Positions 10,088 through 19,218 of a DNA stretch of 64,000 bases are shown piece after piece. Source of the DNA: Arthrobacter sp. UKPF54-2. GTDB taxonomy: Bacteria > Actinomycetota > Actinomycetes > Actinomycetales > Micrococcaceae. The notes under the pieces are model-generated. The model saw nothing but the letters and a program-made list of their open reading frames with translations, was not told the origin of the DNA and searched no databases. Each line of letters begins with the position of its first letter. The stretch's first letter is position 1. The position numbers were made by a program, and so were the translations under genes. The DNA lies in the NCBI RefSeq assembly GCF_007858535.1, contig NZ_CP040174.1, forward strand, positions 434,001 to 498,000, written 5' to 3'.

Positions 10088-10196
10088 ACGGGTGCCGCTG
10101 GGCTGCGGCTTGTTGTTTGGCTCCCCGGGTTCAGGTGCGGGTGCGGCGAGCTTTGGCGCGGCGAATAATGTCCGAGGTCACTGATGAACTGGGTTC

Positions 10197-10334
10197 ATGG
10201 GAATCGGCGCAGCTCGCATCGTTCTTCCGGCCGGCAGGTTGGATGATTTCCCCCGTGTGCCGGCCGCCCACATTGAACGGGTCCGGGCCTGTGGAGCGGC
10301 ACCTCTTTTTGTCGTAGGTCACCGGCAGGATTGA
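10197..10334 (+). pseudogene. Degraded tandem copy of the 5' end of the DUF222-HNH gene
   Basis: This 45-codon frame begins MGIGAARIVLPAGRLD, and the intact gene 141 bases further on begins MGIGAALIARPAGRPD. At DNA level about 70 bases (roughly 10175-10246 and 10316-10387) align, including the bases before the ATG. After residue 16 the copy diverges and stops at the TGA at 10332-10334, four bases before the real start. It is probably the remnant of a second DUF222-HNH copy or of a slipped duplication. It is unlikely to make a functional protein, but could act as an upstream ORF. Confidence 0.6.
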
Positions 10335-10337
10335 GTC

Positions 10338-11876
10338 ATGGGAATCGGTGCAGCTCTCATCGCCCGTCCGGCCGGCAGGCCGGACGGTGAGGGGCGCCGG
10401 GTTCCGCCGCTGGACAGCGTTCTCGGGCAGTTGCGCGGGGTCTGTGCGACGGCGGTCGGGGACGCGGCGTTGCTGGGTTTTGGGGAGGCGGCGGAGTTTG
10501 CCGGCCGGGTCGAGGAGATCTCCCGTGCCGCGGAATACCTGCAGCTCGTCGCCGCCGGGGCGGTGCAGCGCACCCGCTTCGAGGCCGCGAACGACGGCGC
10601 CCCGGCCCTCGACGACGGCTACCGCAAAACCTCCGAATTCCTCCGGGACCAGCTGCAGATCAGCGCCGTCGAAGCCCACCGCCGCCTCACACTGGCCTGC
10701 GAGCTGTTGCCCCGAACCGGAATGACCGGGCAGCCGCTGCCGCCGCTGCGCGAGGAACTCGCCGCGGCCGTCGCCGCCGGGGCCGTCCCGTCCCGGTCCG
10801 CGACGATCATCACCCACGCTTTGGGCCGGGTCCGGCCCGTCTGCGATCCGGAGACCAGTGCCCGGATGGAACACGCCCTGACCCGCACCGCGGCCGAACA
10901 CGACCCGGACTTCCTGACCCGGATCGCAAGGCGCTGGGTGGACGCGATCGATCAGGACGGCGCCGAACCTTCCGAGGAGGTCCTGCGCCAGCTCCAGGGC
11001 GCGTTCATCCGCAAACCCCGCCACGGGCTGCAGCACCTGGAAATCTTCGCCACCACCGAACAGTTCGAACACCTCCTGACCGTGATGAACACCGCCACCA
11101 ACCCCCGCACCGGTAGCGGAGCGGACGGCAGTGACGCCGCCGCGAACGGAACCGACGTCGAGACGGGCGCGGACGGTTTCGTGCCGAACGTCCTGGACCG
11201 GCGGTCGCGGCCGCAGAAACACCTCGACGGCCTCGTCGGAGGCTGCAAGATTGCCATGGCCTCCGGCGGACTCCCCGCTGCTGGCGGACTCCGGCCCCAG
11301 GTCATGGTCACCATCGACTACCGCGACCTCCTAGACCGCCTCACCCGCGCCGCGGAAGCAAGCGGCGGGCAGGCCCCGGGCGCCGACTCAGCCGTCGGGA
11401 GTCCTGCACCACCGGCCGCCGGACGGTTCACCGGCAACGCCACCCTCGGCTTCACCGGCACCGGGACCATGGCGTTCACCGGTCCGGTCACCGCCGCGAC
11501 CATCCGCAAAATCGCCTGCGACGCCGACATCATCCCCGTCCTGCTCGGCAGCGAGGGCCGGGTCCTGGACGTCGGCCGCACCACCCGCGTCTTCCCGCCC
11601 CACATCCGCAAAGCCATCACCGCCCGCGACCAAGGCTGCACCTTCCCCGGCTGCACCATCCCCGCCCCCTGGTGCGAAGCCCACCACATCACCTACTGGT
11701 CCCGCGCCGGCACCACCAGCACCGACAACGGAACACTCCTCTGTTCACACCATCACCACCTGATCCACAAAGAACAATGGACCATCCAGCCCCGCAGCGG
11801 CATCCCCTGGTTCATCCCGCCACCCCACCTCGACCCCCACCAAACACCCCGACGCAACCACTACTTCCGCTGCTGA
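10338..11876 (+). CDS. DUF222 and HNH endonuclease domain protein (13E12 type)
   Basis: 512 residues. The N-terminal half is DUF222 (about 20-330), with KTSEFLRDQLQISAVEAHRR and RIARRWVDAIDQDG. The C-terminal HNH motif is complete (near 430-490): CTFPGCTIPAPWCEAHHITY, then TDNGTLLCSHHHHLIHKEQW, with two Cys pairs for zinc and the HH...N...H catalytic set. A glycine/alanine-rich linker separates the halves. The family is multicopy in actinobacteria and related to the mycobacterial 13E12 repeat proteins; its function is unknown, although selfish or intron-like spread has been suggested. A duplicated leader lies just upstream. Confidence 0.88.
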   Translation: MGIGAALIARPAGRPDGEGRRVPPLDSVLGQLRGVCATAVGDAALLGFGEAAEFAGRVEEISRAAEYLQLVAAGAVQRTRFEAANDGAPALDDGYRKTSEFLRDQLQISAVEAHRRLTLACELLPRTGMTGQPLPPLREELAAAVAAGAVPSRSATIITHALGRVRPVCDPETSARMEHALTRTAAEHDPDFLTRIARRWVDAIDQDGAEPSEEVLRQLQGAFIRKPRHGLQHLEIFATTEQFEHLLTVMNTATNPRTGSGADGSDAAANGTDVETGADGFVPNVLDRRSRPQKHLDGLVGGCKIAMASGGLPAAGGLRPQVMVTIDYRDLLDRLTRAAEASGGQAPGADSAVGSPAPPAAGRFTGNATLGFTGTGTMAFTGPVTAATIRKIACDADIIPVLLGSEGRVLDVGRTTRVFPPHIRKAITARDQGCTFPGCTIPAPWCEAHHITYWSRAGTTSTDNGTLLCSHHHHLIHKEQWTIQPRSGIPWFIPPPHLDPHQTPRRNHYFRC

Positions 11877-12002
11877 GACGTGCAAGCAAGCCTGAGAACG
11901 AGCGCCCTCCGGTGGTCAGCGGGCAGTACTTATCAATTCCTCGGATCCGTGGTGTGATGACTGGTACGTGGCCGTTGCGGAACCGTTCAAAGGGGAACTT
12001 CC

Positions 12003-12500
12003 ATGACCCAGGGCAGCAACTTCAGCACTCTTCCTACTCGCCGTTCCAGCCTGGCGAGCGCTCTGGTAATCCTTACTGCCTTCGCCGCCGTGCTGTGCTG
12101 GTGGATCGGCCTGACGGGATACTTCATCGTTGGCGGCGCAGCCAGTGGCGGCTACGGGCTGGCTGTCTTTGCCGCCGTTCCAGCGCTGGCCACCGCCGCC
12201 ACCTACTTCATCGCACGGCGCACCGGGCGTCCCGCCTCGTCATCCGCAGCCCCAACCCGCTTGACGACTCTCCCGGCCCACGGCCGCCCTGACGGCAACC
12301 GCCGGCCGGCACGCGATGCCCTCATCGTCATAGGTGGGTTCGCGGCAGCGCTGTTTTGGTGGGTCGGGCTCACGGGGTACCTCGCCATTGGGGGCGTGGC
12401 CAGTGGCGCAGCCGGGGTCGCACTGTTCCTTGCCGTCCCGGCTGCCCTAACCATCGGAACGTATCTGGCGGGCCGCCGTCGAAGTGGGCCCAGCCCCTAG
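12003..12500 (+). CDS. Small membrane protein built of two tandem repeats
   Basis: 165 residues. Residues 19-73 and 105-159 are copies of one unit with about 30 of 55 identical positions. Each unit has two hydrophobic helices and a WW(I/V)GLTGY...GG(A/V)ASG motif at the turn, giving four predicted helices. The similarity is also clear at DNA level, so the duplication is fairly recent. A linker of S, P, R and G joins the units. The ribosome site aggggaa fits the ATG at 12003. I recognise no family and offer no function. Confidence 0.75.
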   Translation: MTQGSNFSTLPTRRSSLASALVILTAFAAVLCWWIGLTGYFIVGGAASGGYGLAVFAAVPALATAATYFIARRTGRPASSSAAPTRLTTLPAHGRPDGNRRPARDALIVIGGFAAALFWWVGLTGYLAIGGVASGAAGVALFLAVPAALTIGTYLAGRRRSGPSP

Positions 12501-12545
12501 ACCCTCGGCCGCCCAATCCAAAGGAACTCCTTCGGTTGAGCAGAT

Positions 12546-13823
12546 CTACCTGCCCGCGGCGTACCCCTGGGCGCCACGAGGATTGGCCGCGGCCTGCAGC
12601 ACCCCGGTCGCCGGGTCCCTGACGACGGCGGACAACCGGCCAAGCGTCCAGCCGCCGGCCACCGTCACCACGTGACCGCGGCGCTCGAGGCCGGCGATGA
12701 CGTCCACGCCCAGCCGGTCCTCCACCACGGCGCCGCCGGGTTCCCAGGTCCGCGGCCAGAATGATCCGGGCATCGACGTCGTATGGAACGTGGGTGCGTC
12801 GATGGCCTGCTGCGGTGAGTAGCCGCCCACGATCGTGCGCAGCAGGTACGGCAACTGCCACTGATCCTGCTGGTCGCCGCCGGGGGAACCCAGCGCGGTC
12901 ACCGCGCGTCCCTCACGGAGCACCAGCGTCGGAGTAAGGGTCGTGCGGGGCCGCTTGCCGGGCGTAAGTGTGGAGGGTGTGCCCGGCTCAAGCCACGTCA
13001 TCTGCAGCCGGGTCCCAAGGCAGAAACCCAGCTCGGGAATCGCCGGCGAGGACTGAAGCCAGCCGCCCGACGGCGTGGCCGAGACCATGTTGCCCCAGCG
13101 GTCCACGACGTCGATGTGGCAGGTATCGCCCCGGGTTTCCCCGCTCGGCGCCACGGTCGGCTCCCCGACGCCGAGGCCCACAGAACCCACTTGGGCGAGG
13201 GCCGGCGGCGTGTACTCGGTCCGCAAAACCGGCAAATACGGCGCCCGCCCCGGCACCCGCCCCGGCCGGAACTCGTGGGACGCCCGGTCGCTGATCAGCG
13301 CCCGGCGCCCCGCGCAGTACTCGTCGGAAAACAAATACTCCAGCGGCACGTCCGTGTCCCCGTAGTACGCCTCCCGGTCCGCCAGCGCCAGCTTCTGCGC
13401 CTCCAGGATCGTGTGCGCCCCGAGCTCGGTGGACGGGTCGAGGAAGCGGTCCTCGAACCCGTCGAGGATGGCGAGGGTCTGCAGCAGCGCCGGCCCCTGC
13501 CCCCACGGCCCGGTCTTGGCGATGGTGTGTCCGCGGAACTCCACGGTGGCCGCCGCCTCGTAGCCGGCCGCGAAGCTGGCCAGATCGACGAGCGCCAGCA
13601 CTCCGGCATGGTCGGTGCCGGACGAGTGCCGGTGCGGGGCCTGAACGGACTCCACCATCGCGTGCGCGACGAAACCCTCGCGCCACTCCCGCCGGGCGGC
13701 ATCGATCCGGGACTCCCGGGAACCGCTGGGCAGCCCGGCTGCGATGAGCCGTTCCAGGGTCCGGGCATAGGCGGGGTTCCGGATGAGCTCCCCCTCTGCG
13801 GGGATCCTTCCGCCGGGCATCAC
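12546..13823 (-). CDS. Gamma-glutamyltransferase, C-terminal part (frameshifted gene)
   Basis: 425 residues holding the C-terminal two thirds of a gamma-glutamyltransferase-family Ntn hydrolase. GETRGDTCHIDVVDRWGN contains the processing and nucleophile Thr (in DTCH), followed by NMVSATPSGGW and the PSTLTPGKRPRTTLTP and GSPGGDQQDQW substrate-binding segments. The frame opens at a GTG at 13823 (ATG at 13820), overlapping the TGA of the preceding frame. Joined to that frame the protein would be about 603 residues, the normal length. The catalytic parts look intact. Translational coupling through the overlap could still yield a separate polypeptide, but a one-base deletion is the simpler reading. 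Confidence 0.8.
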   Translation of the reverse strand: MMPGGRIPAEGELIRNPAYARTLERLIAAGLPSGSRESRIDAARREWREGFVAHAMVESVQAPHRHSSGTDHAGVLALVDLASFAAGYEAAATVEFRGHTIAKTGPWGQGPALLQTLAILDGFEDRFLDPSTELGAHTILEAQKLALADREAYYGDTDVPLEYLFSDEYCAGRRALISDRASHEFRPGRVPGRAPYLPVLRTEYTPPALAQVGSVGLGVGEPTVAPSGETRGDTCHIDVVDRWGNMVSATPSGGWLQSSPAIPELGFCLGTRLQMTWLEPGTPSTLTPGKRPRTTLTPTLVLREGRAVTALGSPGGDQQDQWQLPYLLRTIVGGYSPQQAIDAPTFHTTSMPGSFWPRTWEPGGAVVEDRLGVDVIAGLERRGHVVTVAGGWTLGRLSAVVRDPATGVLQAAANPRGAQGYAAGR

Positions 13824-14356
13824 AGCTCGGCCGAGCTGGGCCAGTGCTCCTGGAACAGCTCCGCCACCGCGGCGATCGTGGTGCCGACGCGGCCGAGCAT
13901 CGGGTGCCCGTCGCGGGCGTAGCCGATCGCGAACTCCAGCACGGCCTCCAGTTCCCAGGTCCCGTGGTCGCGCAACAGCAGAAGCCAGGCGTCGACGGCG
14001 GCGGGCACGGCGGCGGCGAGCGCCCCGGATCCCGGGACCAGCTCCAGCCCCTCGGCGCGGTAGTGCTCCACCGTGGCCGCGGCCGGAGCCGGTCCCTGGC
14101 CCATCAGCACCACGGGCTTGCCGGGGTCCGACGCCGTCACGAAAACGCCGGTCATGTCCCCGCCGGGGCCGTTGAGGTGGGGCTCCACGACGTGCAGTAC
14201 AAAGGCGCCGGCCGTGGCGGCGTCGAACGCGTTTCCGCCGCGTTCGAGCACCGCCTGGGCCGCCGCCGTCGCGAGCCAGTGCGTGGAGGCACTCATCCCG
14301 AAGGTGCCATGCAGGGTGGGGCGGGTGGTGAACTGCTCAGGTGCGGTGAAGGTCAT
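13820..14356 (-). CDS. Gamma-glutamyltransferase, N-terminal part (frameshifted gene)
   Basis: 178 residues forming the N-terminal third of the same enzyme. FGMSASTHWLATAAAQAVLE, RGGNAFDAATAGAFVLHVVE and HLNGPGGDM are the standard GGT start. It ends ...AELFQEHWPSSAEL at a TGA (13822-13820), where family members continue directly into (V/M)PGGRIPAEGELIRNPA, which is exactly what the next frame encodes. Restoring one base (CTG GTG ATG in place of CTG TGA TG) joins them. It starts 3 bases after the transporter small-subunit stop, so it is the third gene of an operon headed by the OFA transporter. Confidence 0.8.
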   Translation of the reverse strand: MTFTAPEQFTTRPTLHGTFGMSASTHWLATAAAQAVLERGGNAFDAATAGAFVLHVVEPHLNGPGGDMTGVFVTASDPGKPVVLMGQGPAPAAATVEHYRAEGLELVPGSGALAAAVPAAVDAWLLLLRDHGTWELEAVLEFAIGYARDGHPMLGRVGTTIAAVAELFQEHWPSSAEL

Positions 14357-14359
14357 GGA

Positions 14360-14503
14360 TCAGCCGAACAGCGCCGCCACGCGGGTGAGGGTTTCGTAGA
14401 CCCCGTAGGCCAGCGGAACTCCGACCAGAGCCCAGGCCACGGCCAGCCGGCCGGTGGACGCTTTGACGGCCGTCTGCGCCCCGGGGGTGTGTGCTGTGCT
14501 CAT
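14360..14503 (-). CDS. MFS transporter small subunit (47 residues)
   Basis: A short frame starting MSTAHTPG with one hydrophobic helix (LAVAWALVGVPLAYGVYETL). The ATG at 14503 is one base after the transporter stop, and the stop is 3 bases before the GGT start. The spacing is that of a translated operon member. Proteins of this size and helix pattern directly behind oxalate:formate-antiporter-like genes are known in actinobacteria as MFS transporter small subunits. It probably binds or stabilises the large subunit. A longer in-frame extension upstream would overlap the transporter and is not needed. Confidence 0.75.
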   Translation of the reverse strand: MSTAHTPGAQTAVKASTGRLAVAWALVGVPLAYGVYETLTRVAALFG

Positions 14504-14504
14504 C

Positions 14505-15899
14505 TCAGGCCTCCATGGCAGGTTCGTGCGACCGCTCGCGGTCCGGGCGGGGTTCGTGGAATCGTGCGTCGACCGGATTGACCAGCAGGTTGGCGATGAA
14601 ACCAACCACCAGCAGTGCCACCATGGTCAGCAGCGCCGGCTGGTAGGACGCGGCGGTCAACTTGCCGGGCGTGCCCTGGGCGTCCAGGAAGGCGTTGACG
14701 ATCAGCGGCCCGGCGACGCCGGCGGCAGACCAGGCGGTCAGCAACCGGCCGTGGATGGCGCCGACTTGGAAGGTGCCGAAGAGGTCCCGCAGGTAGGCCG
14801 GGACGGTTGCGAAGCCGCCGCCGTAGAAAGAGATGATGAGGAACGCGAGCGCCACGTAAAGGATGGTGGTGGTGGATCCGGCCAGGGCCAGCACCGTGTA
14901 AAGCAGGGCGCCGACGCCCAGGTACACCATGTAGATGCGCTTGCGGCCCGTTACGTCGGAAGTGGAGGACCAGGCGAAGCGCCCGGCCATGTTGCCAATG
15001 GAGAGCAGCCCGACGAAGCCGGCGGCAACGGCGGCGCTGACCAAGGACGCGCCGTCGGACTGGCGGAAGAAGTCCTGGATCATCGGCGCGGCCTGTTCCA
15101 GGATGCCGATGCCCGCGGTGACGTTGCAGAACAGGGCGATCCAGACCAGCCAGAACTGCTTGGTCTTAATGGCGTTCTTGGCCGAGACGTTCTCTGTGGT
15201 GACGAGCTTGGCGGCCTTGACCTTCGCGGGGTCGAAGCCTGCCGGCTTCCAGCCGTCGGCCGGGACCTTGATGGTGAAGGCGCCGAAGAGCATGTAGGCA
15301 AGATAGACGACGGCGAGGGTCAGGAAGAGCTTGCCTACGGAGTCGCCGCTGGCCACCCAGCCCTTGGCGCCGGAGGTCGGGTCGTACATCTTCAGCAGCG
15401 CGGTGGAGACGGGGCTGGCGATCAGCGCGCCGCCGCCGAAGCCCATGATGGCCATACCGGTGGCGAGGCCCGGCCGGTCAGGGAACCACTTGATCAGGGT
15501 GGACACGGGCGAGATATAGCCGATGCCCAGGCCGATGCCGCCAACAAAGCCGTAGCCGAGGTAGACGAGCCACAGCTGATGCGTGAAGATGCCGAGCGAG
15601 CCGATCAGGAAGCCGCTGACCCAGAACATGGCCGAGGTGAACATCGCCTTGCGGGGGCCGTTTTTATCCACCCAGGTGCCCATGATGGCGGCCGACAGGC
15701 CCAGCATCACGATGGCAATGGAGAAGATCACTCCGATTTCGGTCAGGCTGGCACCGAAGTGCTTGACCAGCGCCGTTTTGTAGACGCTCGTCGCGTAGGC
15801 CTGGCCGATGCACAGGTGGACGGCGAGCGCCGCAGGCGGCACCAGCCAACGGTTGAATCCCGGCGGTGCGATGGTTCGGTCCCGGTCCAGCCAGCCCAT
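14505..15899 (-). CDS. OFA-family MFS transporter
   Basis: 464 residues with 12 predicted helices. The N-terminal NRWLVPPAALAVHLCIGQAY, the MGTWVDKNGPRKA loop (MFS motif A) and GIGYISPVSTLIKWFPDRPG are hallmarks of the oxalate/formate antiporter (OFA) family. A charged central loop of about 45 residues separates the halves. First gene of an operon with the 47-residue small subunit and the GGT frames; the start is the ATG at 15899. The substrate is a small carboxylate by family, but not determined. The 159 bases upstream (15900-16058) must hold the promoter; I cannot place -35/-10 boxes with confidence. Confidence 0.88.
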   Translation of the reverse strand: MGWLDRDRTIAPPGFNRWLVPPAALAVHLCIGQAYATSVYKTALVKHFGASLTEIGVIFSIAIVMLGLSAAIMGTWVDKNGPRKAMFTSAMFWVSGFLIGSLGIFTHQLWLVYLGYGFVGGIGLGIGYISPVSTLIKWFPDRPGLATGMAIMGFGGGALIASPVSTALLKMYDPTSGAKGWVASGDSVGKLFLTLAVVYLAYMLFGAFTIKVPADGWKPAGFDPAKVKAAKLVTTENVSAKNAIKTKQFWLVWIALFCNVTAGIGILEQAAPMIQDFFRQSDGASLVSAAVAAGFVGLLSIGNMAGRFAWSSTSDVTGRKRIYMVYLGVGALLYTVLALAGSTTTILYVALAFLIISFYGGGFATVPAYLRDLFGTFQVGAIHGRLLTAWSAAGVAGPLIVNAFLDAQGTPGKLTAASYQPALLTMVALLVVGFIANLLVNPVDARFHEPRPDRERSHEPAMEA

Positions 15900-16058
15900 A
15901 ATTGCTCCCCTCGATTTGTCTGGCGACGTCGATGTCCCAGCGATCCAGAGGCCAAAGCCCTAAATCTGGGCAGTTGCCTCCGGCAATCATGGTGCAAATC
16001 ATCAGTAAACGTAGGGTTTGTGCGCCGAGCGGTAGGGAATCCGCGACGAACGGTGGGC

Positions 16059-18467
16059 TTACTTTCCGAGACCCGCTTTCCGGAGCGCCTCGGCCATCGC
16101 GGTGTTGGCCGGCGCCGGAGCCAGCTGCGATGTCCCCGGTCGACCGGGTGCCGGCCGCGGGGCTTGCTTGGGCTGGTCCCGCCGAGCGGCGGCCCCGGCC
16201 GAACGCCCGGCGGACCCCGCCGGACGCCCGGCGGACGCCGGACGCCCCGCGGACGTCGCCGGTTCGTCGTCGAGCCGCAGCGTCAGTGAGATGCGCTTGC
16301 GCTCCGGATCGGCCTCGAGCACCTTGACCCGGACCACCTGGCCGGACTTGACCACCTCGCGGGGGTCGGCGACGAACCGGTTGGCCAGCGCGGAAACGTG
16401 CACCAGCCCGTCCTGGTGCACTCCGACGTCGACGAACGCACCGAACGCCGCCACGTTGGTGACGGTCCCCTCCAGCACCATGCCGGGCTTGAGGTCGGAG
16501 ATCTTCTCGACGCCCTCCAGGAACGTCGCTGCCGCGAACGCCGGACGCGGGTCCCGGCCTGGTTTTTCCAGCTCGGCGATGATGTCCCGCACGGTGGGCA
16601 GGCCGAACGCTCCGTCCACGAAGTCCTGCGGATTCAGCGCGGACAGGTCCCGGCCCGTCCCGGCTGCGGCTTTGATTTTCCGGGCCACCGGGTAGGCCTC
16701 CGGGTGCACGCTGGAGGCGTCCAGCGGCTCCGCTCCCCCGGTGATGCGCAGGAAGCCGGCGCACTGCTCGAAGGCCTTGGCGCCCAGCCGCGGCACCTTC
16801 TTGAGTTCGCTGCGCTTGCTGAACGGACCGTGCTCGTTCCGGTAGGCCACGATGTTCTCACTCAGCAGCGGTCCGACCCCCGCCACCCGGCTCAGCAGCG
16901 CGGGCGAGGCGGTGTTGACGTCCACGCCGACGGCGTTGACGCAGTCCTCGACGACGGCGTCGAGGCTCCGGTCCAGCTTCGCCGCCGTGACGTCGTGCTG
17001 GTATTGCCCGACGCCGATCGACTTCGGCTCGATCTTCACCAGCTCCGCGAGCGGGTCCTGCAGCCGCCGCGCGATCGACACCGCACCGCGTAGCGAGACG
17101 TCCATGCCGGGCAGCTCGGCCGCGGCGAGCGCCGACGCGGAATACACCGAGGCGCCGGCCTCGGAGACCACAAGCTTCTGCGGCGCGCGGCCGGCTGCGG
17201 CGCCGAGCTCCTTGATCAGCTCGGCCGCAAGCTTGTCCGTCTCCCGCGAGGCGGTGCCGTTGCCGATCGCGACAAGTTCGACGCCGTGCTTGCGGGCGAG
17301 GTCCACGAGGGTCCGCAGCGCTTCGTCCCACTTCCGGGCCGGGGAGTGCGGGTACACCGTGTCGGTCGCGACCACCTTGCCCGTGCCGTCCACCACCGCC
17401 ACCTTCACGCCCGTCCGCAGTCCCGGGTCCAGGCCAAGGGTGGCCCGGTTGCCGGCCGGCGCCGCGAGCAGCACGTCCCGGAGGTTGGCGGCGAACACCC
17501 GCACGGCCTCGTCCTCGGCCGCGGCAAACATCCGGCTGCGCAGGTCGCCGCTGAGCCGGCTGAGCACCCGGGAGCGCCAGGCCTGCTGGGCGGTCTGCAG
17601 CAGCCACGCGTCGGCGGGACGGCCGCGGTCGGAGACCCCGAGGAACCTGGCCACGGCGGCCTCGTACCGGCCGCGCGCGGCGGCCAGGGCGGCGTCGTCG
17701 TCCAGATCCGCTTCGGACAGATCCAGCTCCAGCACGCCGTCCTTTTCGCCGCGCAGCAGCGCGAGGACCCGGTGCGAGGGCATCCCGGATGGCGACTGGG
17801 AGAACTCGAAGTAGTCCTTGAACTTCTGCCCCTCGGCTTCCTTGCCCTTCTTGACGCGCGAGACCATCCGGCCTTGGGTCCAGAGCCGCTCCCGCAGCGT
17901 GGCGGCAAGGTCGGCGTCCTGGCCGGCGCGCTCGACCAGGATGGACCGGGCCCCGGCGAGCGCCGCGGCGGGGTCCTCGATGGAATGTTCAGGGTTCAGG
18001 TAGTTGGCTGCTTCGCGTTCCGGGTCCAGCTCCGGGCGCTTGAGCAGCGTGTCCGCAAGCGGCTCCAGGCCGGCCTCCCGGGCGATCTGGGCCTTGGTCC
18101 GCCGCTTGGACTTGAACGGGAGATAGATGTCCTCCAGCCGCGACTTCGTTTCGGCGGCGACGACGGCGGCCTGCAGATCGGGCGTAAGCGCCCCTTGCGC
18201 GGCGATCGCCTCGAGGACGGTCCGACGGCGGTCCTCGAGCTCGCGCAGGTAGCGCAGCCGCTCCTCGAGCCCGCGGAGCTGGGTGTCGTCCAGGGTGCCG
18301 GTGGCTTCCTTGCGGTAGCGGGCGATGAACGGCACGGTGGACCCGGCGTCGAGCAGCTCCACGGCGGCCTTCACCTGCCAGGGCTGCACCCCGAGTTCGG
18401 CGGCGATCTGGGTTTCAACCGGGGTGGTCTTGGCGGGGTGCTGCGGGAGTTGGCTCACCCAGCCCAT
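16059..18467 (-). CDS. tex: Tex family transcription accessory protein
   Basis: 802 residues. The Tex N-terminal helices ([17 protein letters not shown]) are followed by a YqgF/RNase H-like fold ([20 protein letters not shown]), helix-hairpin-helix segments ([20 protein letters not shown]) and an S1 RNA-binding domain (about 655-725, [20 protein letters not shown]). A C-terminal tail of about 60 residues is rich in A, G, P and R from repeated GCCGGACGCCC-type DNA; it is longer than in E. coli or Bordetella Tex. Tex binds nucleic acid and affects transcription and RNA turnover. It is 15 bases downstream of the SOUL gene on the same strand, so possibly co-transcribed. Confidence 0.95.
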   Translation of the reverse strand: MGWVSQLPQHPAKTTPVETQIAAELGVQPWQVKAAVELLDAGSTVPFIARYRKEATGTLDDTQLRGLEERLRYLRELEDRRRTVLEAIAAQGALTPDLQAAVVAAETKSRLEDIYLPFKSKRRTKAQIAREAGLEPLADTLLKRPELDPEREAANYLNPEHSIEDPAAALAGARSILVERAGQDADLAATLRERLWTQGRMVSRVKKGKEAEGQKFKDYFEFSQSPSGMPSHRVLALLRGEKDGVLELDLSEADLDDDAALAAARGRYEAAVARFLGVSDRGRPADAWLLQTAQQAWRSRVLSRLSGDLRSRMFAAAEDEAVRVFAANLRDVLLAAPAGNRATLGLDPGLRTGVKVAVVDGTGKVVATDTVYPHSPARKWDEALRTLVDLARKHGVELVAIGNGTASRETDKLAAELIKELGAAAGRAPQKLVVSEAGASVYSASALAAAELPGMDVSLRGAVSIARRLQDPLAELVKIEPKSIGVGQYQHDVTAAKLDRSLDAVVEDCVNAVGVDVNTASPALLSRVAGVGPLLSENIVAYRNEHGPFSKRSELKKVPRLGAKAFEQCAGFLRITGGAEPLDASSVHPEAYPVARKIKAAAGTGRDLSALNPQDFVDGAFGLPTVRDIIAELEKPGRDPRPAFAAATFLEGVEKISDLKPGMVLEGTVTNVAAFGAFVDVGVHQDGLVHVSALANRFVADPREVVKSGQVVRVKVLEADPERKRISLTLRLDDEPATSAGRPASAGRPAGSAGRSAGAAARRDQPKQAPRPAPGRPGTSQLAPAPANTAMAEALRKAGLGK

Positions 18468-18482
18468 TTTGCCTTACCCGGG

Positions 18483-19097
18483 TCAGGCGCCCGGCGTCCC
18501 CGAGGCGGTCCCGGGTTCCTGCACGTCTTGGACCACCTCGTTGTGGCGCAGGAACCACGGCTTGAACGGCGGGTCGAAGCGGGCGAAGCGCGGCGGGCCC
18601 ACGGCGGTCAGCCCGGCCAGGGCCAACGCGGCCTGCAGCCCCTCGTTACGCCGCTCGAAGGCAGTCTCCGAGCCGCTCCCAGAAAAGCGGACGGCCGCGG
18701 CGAGGGAGCCGGGCACCGCCCGGATCTTGACGTCGGGGTTGGTCGGGACCGGCGCCGTCTCGGCGGTCAGGCCCGCGGGCAGGACAAAGGCGACCACAAA
18801 ATCGGCCGGCGCGTCTTTGCCCGGCAGCGGGCCGCTTTGGAGCACCGGAGCGGTCATCGCCAGCTTCTGCGGTGTCCCCGGCGATCCGGTTCCCTGGATG
18901 ACCGGGGCCGTCATCGCCAGCTTCTGCGAGGCGGTGTTCTTGCCGCTGATGTAGTTGAAGAGGTGGCGGAAGGCGGCGTTGCCGGCGCGGTCAAAGCTGG
19001 CGGTGACGCGTATTTCCGCGACAACATGCGCGGGATAGCGGCGCAGCTCGAAATGCGGGTAGCGCTGGACCAGCTCAAACGGTTGCTGTTCGGTCAT
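18483..19097 (-). CDS. SOUL heme-binding family protein
   Basis: 204 residues from the ATG at 19097. FELVQRYPHFELRRYPAHVV, followed by AFRHLFNYISGKN and two KLAMTAPV repeats, is the SOUL/HBP signature. The family binds heme or related tetrapyrroles in eukaryotes; the bacterial role is unknown. No signal peptide, so it is cytoplasmic. The frame is open upstream to 19181, but that region reads as promoter, and the ATG chosen matches the family start. It diverges from the nuclease/helicase gene over 121 bases. Confidence 0.85.
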   Translation of the reverse strand: MTEQQPFELVQRYPHFELRRYPAHVVAEIRVTASFDRAGNAAFRHLFNYISGKNTASQKLAMTAPVIQGTGSPGTPQKLAMTAPVLQSGPLPGKDAPADFVVAFVLPAGLTAETAPVPTNPDVKIRAVPGSLAAAVRFSGSGSETAFERRNEGLQAALALAGLTAVGPPRFARFDPPFKPWFLRHNEVVQDVQEPGTASGTPGA

Positions 19098-19218
19098 GGT
19101 CTTGTCGACCTTACGCCCCTCCCGCGCCGGCGGCCAGAGTCTCGGTGTCAGAGGGCTTTGATAGCTTGGCAGCAGGGACATCGATCAGCGGCGGATCAAC
19201 GAAGCAAGGCGGGGCACA

